The position numbers and the translations under genes are program-made. A DNA stretch of 64,000 nt, taken from NCBI RefSeq assembly GCF_026914185.1, contig NC_070563.1, positions 1,984,001 to 2,048,000 of the forward strand. The letters run 5' to 3'. Below, piece after piece: positions 22,535 to 33,192 of this stretch; position 1 is the first letter of the stretch; every line of letters starts with the position of its first letter. The notes under the pieces were generated by a model. It was not told where the DNA came from. It saw only the letters and a list, made by a program, of their open reading frames with translations, and ran no database searches. Source of the stretch: Puccinia triticina (Eukaryota; Basidiomycota; Pucciniomycetes; Pucciniales; Pucciniaceae).

Positions 22535-23725
22535 TGTGGTAGACGGAAAAGTGAAAAATCAAACGTTTTTTCTCATACATATATTTACTCACCCTAGGCC
22601 TCAAGATACCACCAAATGGACCTCAGAAATGGATTCTACGGCCAATTTTACCGTCAGTCACCACTGAAAGCGTCACTGGAGACCTCAGAAATGGATTCTA
22701 AAGCAAATTTTACCCCTAGTCACCACTGGAAGCGTCACCAAAACCCCACTGGATTGGAAGTTACACCCTCTTGGACCCCTCATGGACACAGCCAGCCCCA
22801 GTCATCAACCTGTCACACCCCTCAAGTCACCTTTCCCAAGTATACACATACTCAGCCCCAGCCAAACACATACTCTTTTGTATCCCTCTTATCTCCACTG
22901 CATATGCAGGGGACCAACCCCATTTCTTCTGTATTTGACATGTGCCCGCTTTATTTATGCACCCCTTGCAGCTGCATGCAGTCTTCTGACCCCATTTCTG
23001 CACTCCTTGCATAGTATGACCTCATCTTTCATTTCTCACCCCACTTTTTGTCTGTATTTAGTATCTTCTGACACCACTTGTATGCAGCCCACCAGCTAAA
23101 ATCCCTCATCCAGGGTCCCCCTTGTAGCTAAAATCCCTCACATTTGTCTATATAAGGAGCTCCCTCCCCCCAGTTGTTTTTCCCTCAGTTCAGTACCCAC
23201 CAGTTATACAGATATCACCCATTAGCCATTATCATCACCCTTACACTTTTATAACATACCATATCATCACCCTTACACTTTTATAACATACCATATCATC
23301 CCTCTTATCTGCAATAACCATTGAGCTCACTGTCATATTCTCATACTCTCATATCTCCTGGTTGCATATCACGCACCTGTCACGAGTTACTTGGTTCTTG
23401 TTCCCGACTGAGACATATACCCTTCGCAGTCCAGACACTCCTCTCAACTTCTTATATCACCCTCTTGAGGACCTGTGTTCAACCCCCACCGGAAACATCA
23501 AGTCAACTTTCACCCTTTCCGTCATCATAAACCCTCGCAACTCTCACATACCTGTCATCAAACAACTTCATCTGGAACTAGACCAGACCTATCACTTGAT
23601 TAAAACTTGCCAAGCTTAGCTTGGTGGGTCTTGTTAGCTGATAGTATAGAAGGGCAGAGTTTGCGCCTCCATCATCCCCTTCTCCATTCAGCAAAAGGGT
23701 TTCACAACCTCTTTTGAGTCTTACA
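22535..23725 (+). mobile_element. Solo LTR of family 1 in the hAT transposase gene
   Basis: Begins TGTGGTAGACGG, ends GAGTCTTACA; duplication AGCGG (or GCGG, as one A is ambiguous). Contains a likely promoter: TATATAAGG at about 23151-23160 followed by a CT-rich leader. A second copy lies on the minus strand at 36353-38305. About 1.19 kb, no coding frame of its own. Confidence 0.85.
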
Positions 23726-25368
23726 GCGGGCCAATTTTGATTGTGTTTCTAAACAGCTTAAATTGGTAGTTTCTCCATTGATAGCGGGATACGGTATCCG
23801 CTGGAATATCAAATACCAGAGCTACAGGAAAGCTATCAACGCCAAGAAAGTTATTGATCAAATTCTCAAGGAAGATCAACAACAGAAGGGTGTCGGTGAC
23901 TTTGACAACATCTTCTTTTCCCCAAAAGACTGGCAAGAGATTGAAAGTCTTAATGATGAGTTAAAGTTTAGCATTAAATAAATTCTGTGTGTCAGAACTA
24001 ACATTTCCGAGTCCACTGATGCATCATCAACTCAGCTTTTTGTAGAGATCACCTCCCAGATGGAAGGTAACTCAGCAACAGGAACACACATCATTCCCAA
24101 ATATCTAGAGCTGAGCAAAGGTCTCAAGGAGAAGATCTCAGATGTGCTCAAAACCGATTACCTTTAACCAATGTACCATGCAATGCTTTCCCGAGTTGAG
24201 AGATATCTAGCCAAGGCCATGGACTGCAAAACCTTAATTATTTACACAATCTTGCATCCGTGTCACTGGATGCACATCTTCGAATTAGGTTTTGGTCTTG
24301 AAAGCAGCAAGGTAAAAAAGTGCCTTGCACTTCTTCAGAATGAGTTCAAACTTGAAAAGGAACGGAAAAGACATGCCACCACACATGCTACAGATGCCAA
24401 TGTGATTGAAATAAAAAAGCTGGCTGCTCTTGAACCCACATTGCTCATGGCCCGCGTCGCTTCGCGGATGACACACCAACCAACCCCTCAGGACAATGAG
24501 ATTGAGACATACCTCAACGCGAACCGTTTATTCAAGCAAGGGTCCATAGACCACAAGAATAATCCTTTGAAATGGTGGAAAGTTAGTTTCTTTTCTTTTG
24601 ATCTACTTGTCTTTTTAGCAGCAGCGTTGCATATGCTCATTGATTGTTTTTTATTGAAAGGCGAACCAGGGGAGTTACCCCACACCGGCTTTCATGGCCC
24701 GCGCCTATCTGGGAGCTGCTGGGAGCTCCTGCGCTGTCAAGATATTATTCTTGGAAGCTTCAGATGTGTGTAGCAGTTGACGCGGGAGCCTACTTCCCTC
24801 AACTATGTTGTGCTGTGTTAGTAGCCTGATGTGGATTCGCGAAAATATCCCTTTGACTGGAGACTTTGCGGAGGCCGGGAAGGCGTTGAAGGCAATCCTC
24901 CCCCAAAAACAATAAATATATAGTGAATTTATTTGCGTTATCAGTTAAATTACTAGTAATTACATTGCTTCATTGATTTCAGTAATGTAACTACAGGGAA
25001 AAAATCCCCGCCCCCCCCCCCCCACAAGATAACGTAATTAGAACAAAAAATTGGCTAGGATGGATATTTATAACGTAAAAATCTTGCATTACAGATAACG
25101 GTAACAATAATGGTCCAACAATTGTTATGTTACCGTTACGCTACCATTACGGGTAGCGTAACTACCCAGTGTTGGTAAGTGGAATGGTTTGACTGTACAA
25201 TCATCAGGAGCCCACATTTCATTGCCTTATGTTTCCACCTGGTTAAGTGCGTTATTGCAGCAACCAGGGGCAAAAAAAAGTTACTATACCTGTATTTTTT
25301 GTTTCAGAAAAAAAAAAACAGAATACCATATGGGCTGATGGCATTGCAAATTTTGCATAGTGTAACTG

Positions 25369-25690
25369 GCAAGGAGCCCCTCGAGTGTGCCTCCTGATTA
25401 TGTCGGGCTGTGGGTTAAAGCCTGCGCAAGTTCCTTTTGCTAATTAGCACACTTGGGCTCAACCCATTGCCAAAATTGAGGGATGGATACCCCAACACGC
25501 TTCTGGCGCACAGGGGGCATGCATCAGCTCAAAATTGCTGGATTGATTGGCCCACAAATGTGGAGAACCCTTGCTGGTCCAACAACGTTGGTGTGTCTGC
25601 CCCTCTCCAACAGGAGTCTGTGACAACCAAAACCACACCAATCATTTCTTTTGTGGTAATTTATGACAGCATCAAAAAGTTTTCCCCTGT
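25369..25690 (+). mobile_element. tRNA-derived SINE-like element, copy 2
   Basis: Head GCAAGGAGCCCCTCGAGTG and degenerate B box TGGGTTAAAGCC (25411-25422) match the head of the copy at 14618, and the body (TTGCTGGTCCAACAACGTTG, then GACAACCAAAACCACACC) is collinear with it. Here it lies just past the truncated end of the outer hAT derivative. Confidence 0.55.
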
Positions 25691-25789
25691 GGAGGAAATG
25701 AATGTTCAGGGGACGCGGAGGCAGATTTTCAACAGAATGTTGACCTGCACAGGTGGTGTAGGCGGGTAGAAGGTAGCTACAGACTAAAA

Positions 25790-26704
25790 GTGTGAGTTTG
25801 AGGGTGGTCTGTTGTAGAGGAAGAGAGTGGTACCCTCACAAAAGTGTCCGCGCCAATCCTCTGCAATATTGTCCCAGAGAAAGCTGGGTGATTTGGAGAA
25901 CTCTGCTCCGCAGCTCCGCCAATGTTGTAGGGTTCTGAGCGGGGTAAATAAAGTAAAGCACGTAAAAAATAAAGCTCTGCAAACGTAAAACGTAAAATAA
26001 AGCTCCACCGCATAAAGAAGACAACTCCGCCACAAAACTCTGCAAAAAAACAAGAAAACAGCTGTAAAGCAAGCACAAAACCGTAACACATAAAGCAAGT
26101 CTGCCATGTAAAACTCTGCTCCGCAACGCACGCAAAGTAAAAGAAGCACAACAGTCCGCCAAGTAAAGTAAAAACCGCACAAGAGAGTCTGTGGGGAGTA
26201 TATGAGGCAGAATCCTCCCACCCCCACTGTGGTTTTATAGAGAAAATGAAGAGAACTAAAAGATATCCTCCACCCGCCTCCCACGCACGCCATCCACTAA
26301 CTCCGTTCACAGGCGCCCACTTGTCATCTGCCCAGCGCTACACACGCACATAATCTGTAAAGCTCCGCTCTCAGGCTAACTCCTGTTGTCTCCGCCGCTC
26401 ACCTTTGACCACCGTCAAACTCCTTTCCCTAGCTTCCACACCCCTGTCTAGCCTATGATGTCAGGATCCCACACGCCGCCTCCACCCCAGCTACACCCGC
26501 TTTGACTGCCACGGCTTCCCCCAATCACCGCCTCCGCTAGCCAGTCCGCGCTGGCCTGCTCAGTTTGAGTCCAGTTCTGCGGTCAAGCTCTGCACACCGC
26601 TGCCTTCAGTTGTGTGGTCTGCTCCGCTCCGTTCCGTGTTGTCTGCCCTCCGCACTGATTTCTCCATGGAAAATTTGACACGTGTTCCAGAATTGATCAC
26701 CACA
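25790..26704 (-). mobile_element. LTR family 2, minus-strand copy
   Basis: Read on the minus strand it starts TGTGGTGATCAATTCTGGAA at 26704 and runs through a TATAAAACCAC promoter motif and a T/G-rich tail to about 25790. It is collinear with 54476-55330 (plus) and with the split copy at 35964-36352 plus 38306-38510. The long hydrophobic frames inside (up to 177 codons) are by-products of the composition and are not conserved between copies. Confidence 0.7.
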
Positions 26705-27741
26705 CCGTGATTTTTTTTTGACAACTGTGTGAGGTGCGGTGTGGTGATCAAACCGGTACACATGGTGAAATTCAATTTATTGAGCAGAGCCAGCAGCCAA
26801 TCTTTAAGACTCTTTCTGTTCAAGATCTCACAAACACCCCCCCCCCTCCCCCAAAAGGTAGTGGTGCAGGATAGTTAAGACTCCGCCTCCGCCTCCGCCC
26901 CCGCTGGTGCAGTTTTCCCATCCCATTAAATTCTTTCTGCTAGTTCTTTCTCCAAAATTGTTTTCTATTTTTTCCACCCCTCCTTTCCCTCTTTTTGTTG
27001 TCTCAACATCAGGATGTTCCTTTCCCATTTTTATTCCAGTTGCAGAGTGTCACACAGTGGTTGTGTTGTTTGTTCTGGTTGTTTCCCAATGCTTATTGGT
27101 TTCTTAACGGTAGACGTGTGTTGGACACAAGGATCAGGTGCACACCACTTGTATTAGACATAAGTATAAGTTCAAGCTCCGCTGAGCTTGGATAAGTCCC
27201 CCATGCAATTTCCATCCTGATCCAAGGAGGATACCATCAATTTTTGATCATTCTTTATACTGATCCTGATTCTTTCCAAGTTCCACCAGAGTTTTGAGCC
27301 TATTCCCTGATTCTTTTTCCGCATCCTTGACCTCCAACTTCTCAATTTTCATAGTTTAAACCTTGCACATCCCTCCTCCTCTTCTCCAACACCGTTCATC
27401 GGACACATTTCCTTCAAATCTCAATCCTATACATTTGCAAAAGGTATCCATTCCCTCAGTCTCTAAACAAATCTACCCCCAACCCTGCTATCATAGTTTG
27501 AACCCTTTTCCGCTTGATATTGTACGGACTGCCACAAGGGCAGCTTCATAGCACTTTCCCCTCACCGCTCTGCCTGTGGTCTGACACCGTAGGAGCTCCA
27601 TAGTGGGCTCAAAGGCACTGCCAGGAAAATTATGATCAGTATATGAAATGGAAATGCCCTTAGGCTTTGATCAGTCTTCCTACCAATCTTCTGCATTTGT
27701 ATATACCACCAGTGCAGGTCAAATTTCTGTTGATACTGACT
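26705..27741. other. No gene recognised
   Basis: Contains a short C-rich tract at 26838-26853, a pyrimidine-rich stretch to about 27100, and mixed sequence. No transposon ends or supported frame. Confidence 0.3.
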
Positions 27742-28217
27742 CAACGGTGGGTCGCTACTTTACTCTACACTAACCGGGGTTGTAGAGTAAAGTAGCAAAC
27801 TGCGCCTAACATTTTTACAGTTATTGTTGACGCTAGCGCGCAGATAGCTGTGTCACAGTTATTGTAACTGACCCGTTTTTTGTACAGCTGTTACTAGTAA
27901 AGTAATGTGTAATTGAGAAAAGTAAAATTTTATCAAGAAATTAAGGGCCAAATTAGCCCTTATCTAGCAGAGCAACACTTTATTAAGCAGTGAAAGGCCA
28001 CATCAGCCCTGAAATAGCCTTTTATCAATCAATATATTGATAAATATCTGCTGCTCTGCGCATAGATATCATAGCGGCCTTAAAAAAAACACCTGCCCGG
28101 TGCGATATCAATATTGCACCACATTTCCCCATGGCTACCGGTCCGGTTAGCGTAGAGGGACCAAAAATCACTACAATAATGTTACTATATCAATAACCGT
28201 AAAGTAGCGACCCACCG
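27742..28217. mobile_element. hAT MITE, AACGGTGGG family, member 1
   Basis: Ends CAACGGTGGGTCGCTACTTT and inverse AAGTAGCGACCCACCGT. The flanks show a possible degenerate 8-bp duplication (ATACTGAC / ATACTGTG). About 475 bp, with inner repeats of TGGCCTTTAA type. The terminus is shared with 31946-32275 and 60122-60587. Confidence 0.65.
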
Positions 28218-28269
28218 TTTATACTGTGCCTCAGCATCTGCTGAATGTTGATTTCCTACGCAGGGGTAA

Positions 28270-29000
28270 ATGTTCTGATGCAGTCAGATATTACCACAAA
28301 AGAAATGGTTGGTGTGTTTTTGTTTGTCACAATGTAATCCTGGTGGAGAGCAAGACATACCAACAATGTTGGAGCAAATTAATTACACATTTGTTGACCA
28401 ATCAATCCAGCAAGTTTGTGCTGACGCCTCCATGGTTGGGGGACCTGCCCATCCTGAGTAATTTCTGGTTTTTGTGAACAACTTTTGGATGCTTTCCCAA
28501 CTTGTTCTAGGAACCCAGTCATCCTATCAAAAATTGGGTCATCAAAACTGTTATTTGGATGCTTGTAAAAGCTGCATCATATCAACCATATGATTTTGAG
28601 GAATGAACTATGGAAGCCGGTAAAAACTAAATGCAAGAGGTGATACACCACGGACACAAAACTCCAAAGGTTGTTTGAAGTTGCTTCAAATGAACTTGAT
28701 TGGAAATAAATTCAGTTGGGACATCACCAACTGGGTCAAAATCAAAAATCTCACATATTGTTCAAAAAATATTTGAGTTTTTTTCAAATGCTTGTTTAAA
28801 AAGATGGATTAATGCCCATTCAAAGTTTCTTTGAACTGAAATATTAAAATTGTGTCCGTGGTGTATTGTTAAGCCTGGGGAGATTTAAAAGCTGTTGTAC
28901 GACCAACCAAACAACCATAATGATTGATGGCAGTCCTAGTGGTTGCCAGGAAGTGTGATTCATGCAACAGTTTTGGAAAATCCCAGGATATCTTGATAGA
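28270..29000. repeat. Fragments of the SINE body and of the 14.8-15.4 kb repeat
   Basis: 28270-28450 matches the body of the SINE-like element (minus orientation); 28440-28570 matches 14855-15000 (CTTGTTCTAGGAACCCAGTC type); 28900-29000 matches one arm of the foldback at 15250-15310. Together they look like a diverged second copy of the 14.3-15.4 kb region. Confidence 0.55.
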
Positions 29001-29029
29001 TCCTGTGGTGTATGTTGAGTTTTTTTCCC

Positions 29030-29540
29030 CCGGAATTTCTTTTATGCTTGCCTTCTACCTCCATTCCCCACCTTGCTCACCTCCTCAAAGTCTCCATAAG
29101 ATCTCACTTTCCCAATCCTATGACCTCTCACACTTGTTCTGTATTTTATTTTTGATCATTTTTCTGTTGCTTACTGCCTTGTGACTTTGTTTCCCTGATC
29201 AGAATAGCCTGTTGACTTTTCTTTGTACTGCTTATACTGTGTGCGTGTGTTCTCCAATTGTGTCCTGTGTTTCTCTTGTGATATCTCTGTTGAGCTTTGA
29301 GCATCTTCTATTCATTTTCATTTCATATTCATTGTGTCTTCAACCACAAGTTGATTCCTTGTACTTAGCCTATGTAACATAGCCTAGCAACAAGTAATCA
29401 AACCCATTGGTTCTTCTTCCAAAAATCCGCGCTCCCCTCAAACCGCATCCGGTGAGCTACCCACCCTCACTGCCCCCTCTTCTCAAAGCATCTTGGCCCT
29501 TTTCATTGTGCCCTTGAGTTCTGGTACCCTGAAGCTCAAA
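29030..29540 (+). repeat. Diverged relative of the solo LTR at 15921
   Basis: Collinear short matches: CCTTCTACCTC, TTCATATTCATTGTGT, AACCACAAGT, GGTTCTTC, CGGTGAGC and CACTGCCCCCTCT, in the same order as in 15921-16674 but without the CACTA MITE. No clean termini found. Confidence 0.5.
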
Positions 29541-29964
29541 TCTTTTCAGTGTACACATTTCTCAACTCATGGTGTTTAAAATTGGCAAATCTCTGCACAA
29601 CAACATGAACTGGAATTTTGTGTAATTAATTTAATTTTCTTTCAATCCATGACTGGCTTGATGTTGGCTCAAACAAGGAATAAGGTTGGTCAAAAAGGTG
29701 TTCATTACCTTGGTTCTTTGCGGACCCAACCAGCCAACAGTGTTGGATTGCTCAGTTGGGCAAGTCCTGGTGGATTGGCAAGCCAACAGGCCCTTTGGGT
29801 TGGCCCAACCTGCCAACACCGTTGGCCACATGGTCTTGGCTGGGTAAATGTGTTACACTGGTCAAACCAAGTGTAATGCCGACATAGTACATTGGTTGTC
29901 TTGGCATGACACTTAGCTCAGATGGGTCAGACCAACATGTGTCTGACCCATTGCTGCTGTTGAC

Positions 29965-30705
29965 TAGAGATGGCCCTGGCAAACGCGTTGCAGGCACCTG
30001 CCAGCGGGTGCAGATGCCTGAGATTACAGGAAAAATCAGGCAGGTACCCGGGTAATTCAATCCACACCTGCCTGCACCCCCCCCCCCCCCCCCCCACTGC
30101 TTTGACTGGAAGGCCTGATCCCTTCCAGTTGCCAAGGTTTTAAAGCATTGGCAGCCATAAAAACCCACCTTGTTGCCAAGGAAACCCAACCTCATCAACC
30201 AGGAGGGATTCATTCCAGTCTCCGGGGATGTATCTTGGCAACCAGAAGGAAATAACCATCCTGGTTGCAGAGGTTAACAACCAGAAGGAAAAAATCCACC
30301 CGGTTGCAGAGGTTAAAAAACCTTGGCAACAAGGAGGAGTTTATCCTGGTCAGGAAGGTTATAAAGCCTTGGCAACCAAGATGAAATCATCCTGGTTTCA
30401 GAGGTTAAATAAACTCAGCGTGCAACCAGCAGGTAACCTCCAGGTTGCAGAGGTTACCTTGGTGACCAGAAGGCAACCTCCTGGTTGCAGAGGTCCTATT
30501 TCAACCAGAAGGGCTTCCTTCTGGTCGCCAAGGACATGCCTCTTTGACCAAAAGGGGTCCCCTCCGGTCCCCAAGGTGAGTTTCAAGGGGTGGGTATCTG
30601 CGGGTATCTGTGCGGGTACCTGCCAACAAGTGCGGATGCGGGTTCCTATGTCAGGATTCAGTCAAAACAGGCCGCAGGTATCCGGGTGCAATGGAGCCAT
30701 CTCTA
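29965..30705. mobile_element. hAT-type element with TAGAGATGGC ends and an internal minisatellite
   Basis: Ends TAGAGATGGCCC and inverse GGAGCCATCTCTA; near-perfect 8-bp duplication CTGTTGAC/CAGTTGAC. Subterminal parts are inverted (CAGGTACCCG / CGGGTACCTG). The centre (30230-30560) is an array of GGTTGCAGAGGTTA...CCAGAAGG units, and 30076-30095 is a C tract. The 252-codon frame through it is repeat-driven and not a gene. Confidence 0.7.
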
Positions 30706-31945
30706 CAGTTGACCAACCTCCGCTGTCAGATATGGGGCAGACAGGTCAAGCCTGCCCTGCTTCAGACCCCAAGGCTGGGCCAACACAATGCATCCCAGGA
30801 AATGAAATGTGGTGTAGGAACAGAGTGTGCTTTGGCATACCCCGAGGAACAGAGTGTACTTGGCACACTCTTAGGAATGGTAAGAATGGATTGTGCTTTG
30901 GCACACTTCTAGGAATGGAGTGTGCTTTGGGAATGTTCTATTTCTTACATTTTATCTGGTGGTGGCTGAAGTGTATACATCTGTGACACAGGTGTGATAA
31001 TCTCAGTAACTTCATTTGGTAATTTCTCTGTTATCTTGTATTGGATTTTTTACTTACCCACCTAATCTCACAAGCGTGCCAGCTCCAAGAACCTACTGAG
31101 TTGTACACAAAAGTGTGTTCTGACCTTCCTAGGGGGAAGGGGCCTCCACAGGTATTTGCCCTAAGAAAGATATATAAATATATGAATATCACACAATCTT
31201 GTACTGATGAGCTCCCCTCAAATCTGGGACTCTTACAGATTTCATTTTAGACACAAGGTTCAATTTCTGCAGGGAAATCAAGCCCTTGAGGCTCTAGACG
31301 TGATCTGCATGATTTCCAAATCCTGAAGGAAGCTGTCAGATTTACAGATAAATGTATAAGAATGGCCATTCAAATGGGGCCTGAATCACAATTTTAAGCT
31401 TTCCATGCCTTTTTCCACGTAAGGAAAAAGGCTACACAGCAGAGACATTGCACAAAAACAATGAAATGTGAGATCTTTGAAAGAATTGGAGGACCTTTGA
31501 AGAAGACTTTGTGTTTCTTGGTACTTATCTGCTTTAACCAGCATGATGGTCAACAAATGGTGTTTAGGAAAATAGCAGTAGGCCATAACTGGGATGCGCG
31601 GGTGTTCTGGGTGGGGAAAGAGGACATGGGTTCAAATCAGGGTTGGGTCATTTTTGTTGATGCGGCCAATGGCTGTTAACCCAATCCCCACCGCGGCACT
31701 TGCAGTGGCTCACATTGGATAAGTGGCCAGCTGCATTGCCCCAACAGGAGGCCAGCGTTGGTGGTTTGCATGATAGCAGGCTTACATGAGGATTTTCTGT
31801 TGACCCTAAACTTGCAGTCCAGCTGACTGTGGTTGCCATATTTTCCCGCTATAAAGCCCCCTTAAATATCTGGTGAAATGCGGGAGGGTAAGCCCAAACC
31901 CAATTTTTGCATTGAGCCACAGTCAACAGCACTCTGTGGTGTAGG
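30706..31945. other. No gene recognised
   Basis: About 30810-30930 has four degenerate copies of the GAGTGTGCTTTGGCACACTC motif that forms the 29-bp array at 32310. The rest shows no supported gene. A B-box-like GGGTTCAAATC at about 31628 may be another tRNA-like relic. Confidence 0.35.
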
Positions 31946-32275
31946 AAACGGTGGGCCACTATGCTAAAATATCCATAGCGCATGCTATCTGCTAGTTTAG
32001 AGTTGTGTAGCTCCTGGAATAGTGCGGTTAGCTGTAGTGCCTGCTACGGGCTGCTACACTACACTGACAGGTGCTAACAGCGCTATAAGAATTTTTAGCG
32101 GTTGAATGGAACTTCTAGGACCAATAGTGGTGATAGAGGCCCTGTAGTTGCAAGGAGTGCCTGTTAGCCGTAGCGGGAAATCACTGACCACTAATGGAAA
32201 ACCCTGTCAGTGGTAGTTTAGATCCGCTATGCTGCACTGAACTACTGACTTAATGTAGCTTAGCAGCCCATTGTT
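31946..32275. mobile_element. hAT MITE, AACGGTGGG family, member 2
   Basis: Ends AAACGGTGGGCCACTATGC and inverse GCTTAGCAGCCCATTGTT; 8-bp duplication GGTGTAGG/GGTGTAGT (7 of 8). 330 bp, interior of TAGC-rich words. Confidence 0.7.
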
Positions 32276-32309
32276 GGTGTAGTAGTGTGCCAAACGGCAC
32301 TCTGTTACC

Positions 32310-32657
32310 AGGATTGTGCCAAAGCACACTCTTCTTCTAGGAGTGTGCCAAAACACACTCCTATCCTAGGAGTGTGCCAAAACACACTCCTATCCTAGGA
32401 GTGTGCCAAAACACACTCCTATCCTAGGAGTGTGCCAAAACACACTCCTATCCTAGGAGTGTGCCAAAACACACTCCTATCCTAGGAGTGTGCCAAAACA
32501 CACTCCTATCCTAGGAGTGTGCCAAAACACACTCCTATCCTAGGAGTGTGCCAAAACACACTCCTATCCTAGGAGTGTGCCAAAACACACTCCTATCCTA
32601 GGAGTGTGCCAAAACACACTCCTCTCCTAGGAGTGTGCCAAAACAAACTCTTCTCCT
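32310..32657. repeat. 29-bp palindromic satellite, 12 units
   Basis: The unit is AGGAGTGTGCC followed by AAAACACACTCCTATCCT. Units start every 29 bp from 32310; those from 32339 to 32628 are almost identical, the first and last diverged. Each unit is an inverted repeat (AGGAGTGTG / CACACTCCT). Related single copies lie at 30810-30930 and 34047-34075. Confidence 0.95.
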
Positions 32658-32991
32658 AAGGAATACTCCAAGGGAGCTGAATGTCACCAGCCCGCTGTGA
32701 GACCTCCTTAGCCAAGCTGGATATACACATATCCAGCTTTCTGAGAAGATTCATCCCAGCAAGCTGGATATTGTGTATCCATCTTGGCAAGGGATGAGTC
32801 ATCTTGGCGGGCTGGATACATATGTATTGAGCTGGGCAAGTGAGGTCTACCTGGTGTGGAACTACTCTTTGGGGGAATAGAGCTTAGAGAGGGATGAGTG
32901 TGTGAAAAGCTGCCTCTCAGGTTGGGAGAGTAATGTGGGACAAGAATAAGAGTATGGACTCTTAAAAAAAAGTGTGGCTGATGAAGTATTA

Positions 32992-33192
32992 GGGGGGTTC
33001 ACAATAGGATTTTAATAAAATTTTAAAGCTCATTTTAAGGCCTTTATGAACAATGTTTTGGAATTTTTTTAAGCTGTTCACATTTGGGTGTTCCTTGGCA
33101 ATCAGAGCAACTTCTACGTTTTCTGAAAATTGGTTCACAAAGTCCTTAAAATGGGCTCTAAAGTTTTATTAAAATCCTATTGTGAACCCCCC
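32992..33192. mobile_element. MITE with GGGGGGTTCACAATAGG ends, TA duplication
   Basis: 201 bp; inverted ends of at least 28 bp (GGGGGGTTCACAATAGGATT and its inverse) between TA dinucleotides. It shares only the outer 11 bp with the MITE at 10201-10447. Confidence 0.85.

Larger units (their letters stand above)
20305..24915 (+). pseudogene. hAT transposase (BED finger plus dimerisation domain), interrupted and decayed
   Basis: Order of parts: a Ser/Lys-rich leader (20305-20664); after an intron, a BED-type zinc finger (YKCKWCPKTYQ...RANLKTHW, 20890-20985); a linker with KQTGLTVFI; catalytic region pieces ENQFTLIHDVWTTKGNR (21409), TTDLGLNHNTMASY (21704) and MHIQCICHKLALIVNAG (21815); an acidic insertion (22130-22350); then WNIKYQSYRKAINAKKVI (23800) and STESTDASSTQ; and the C-terminal dimerisation domain NPLKWWK (24566) with AYLGAAGSS and GDFAEAGKALKAIL (24858-24897). 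In-frame stops lie at 21009 (TAG), 24165 (TAA) and near 24779 (TGA). Two solo LTRs sit in the coding sequence, and removing each with one target copy restores the frame (PPGKAKELVLGFF; CSAAQRANFDCVSKQ). So it was intact when the LTR elements landed, and is now non-functional. Confidence 0.9.
19808..25173 (+). mobile_element. Full-length hAT transposon, itself hit by two solo LTRs
   Basis: Ends CAACACTGGGTA and inverse TACCCAGTGTT; 8-bp duplication GGTAAGTG (19800-19807, 25174-25181) in the sequence of the outer hAT derivative. The subterminal regions are rich in GTAACG/CGTTAC words. About 4 kb remain when the two LTRs (21907-22103 and 22535-23725) are removed, a normal size for an autonomous hAT. 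It carries a BED-finger transposase gene in decay. Confidence 0.9.
15810..25337 (-). mobile_element. hAT deletion derivative, outer shell of a nested insertion stack
   Basis: The pieces 15810-15920, 16680-16715, 19500-19807 and 25182-25337, joined in order, are collinear with the intact 721-bp element at 48976-49696 (opposite orientation). The left terminus AACAATGGGCC is present; the other terminus is missing, as similarity stops near 25337. Everything between the pieces is later insertions: a solo LTR, a Tigger element and a full-size hAT element. It holds the degraded end of a hAT transposase gene (see 49246-49455 for the better copy). Confidence 0.8.

Noticed and set aside
25777..26310. 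Overlapping hydrophobic frames of 110-177 codons (minus strand) that look like membrane proteins
   Set aside because: They lie in an LTR, are not conserved in the copies at 35964 and 54476, and result from T-rich sequence.
30228..30986. 252-codon plus-strand frame
   Set aside because: Translation of a minisatellite (GGTTGCAGAGG units) inside a hAT-type element; no domain and repeat-driven composition.
32310..32657. CRISPR-like regular direct repeats
   Set aside because: Repeats are contiguous without unique spacers, each is internally palindromic, and the window is clearly eukaryotic.
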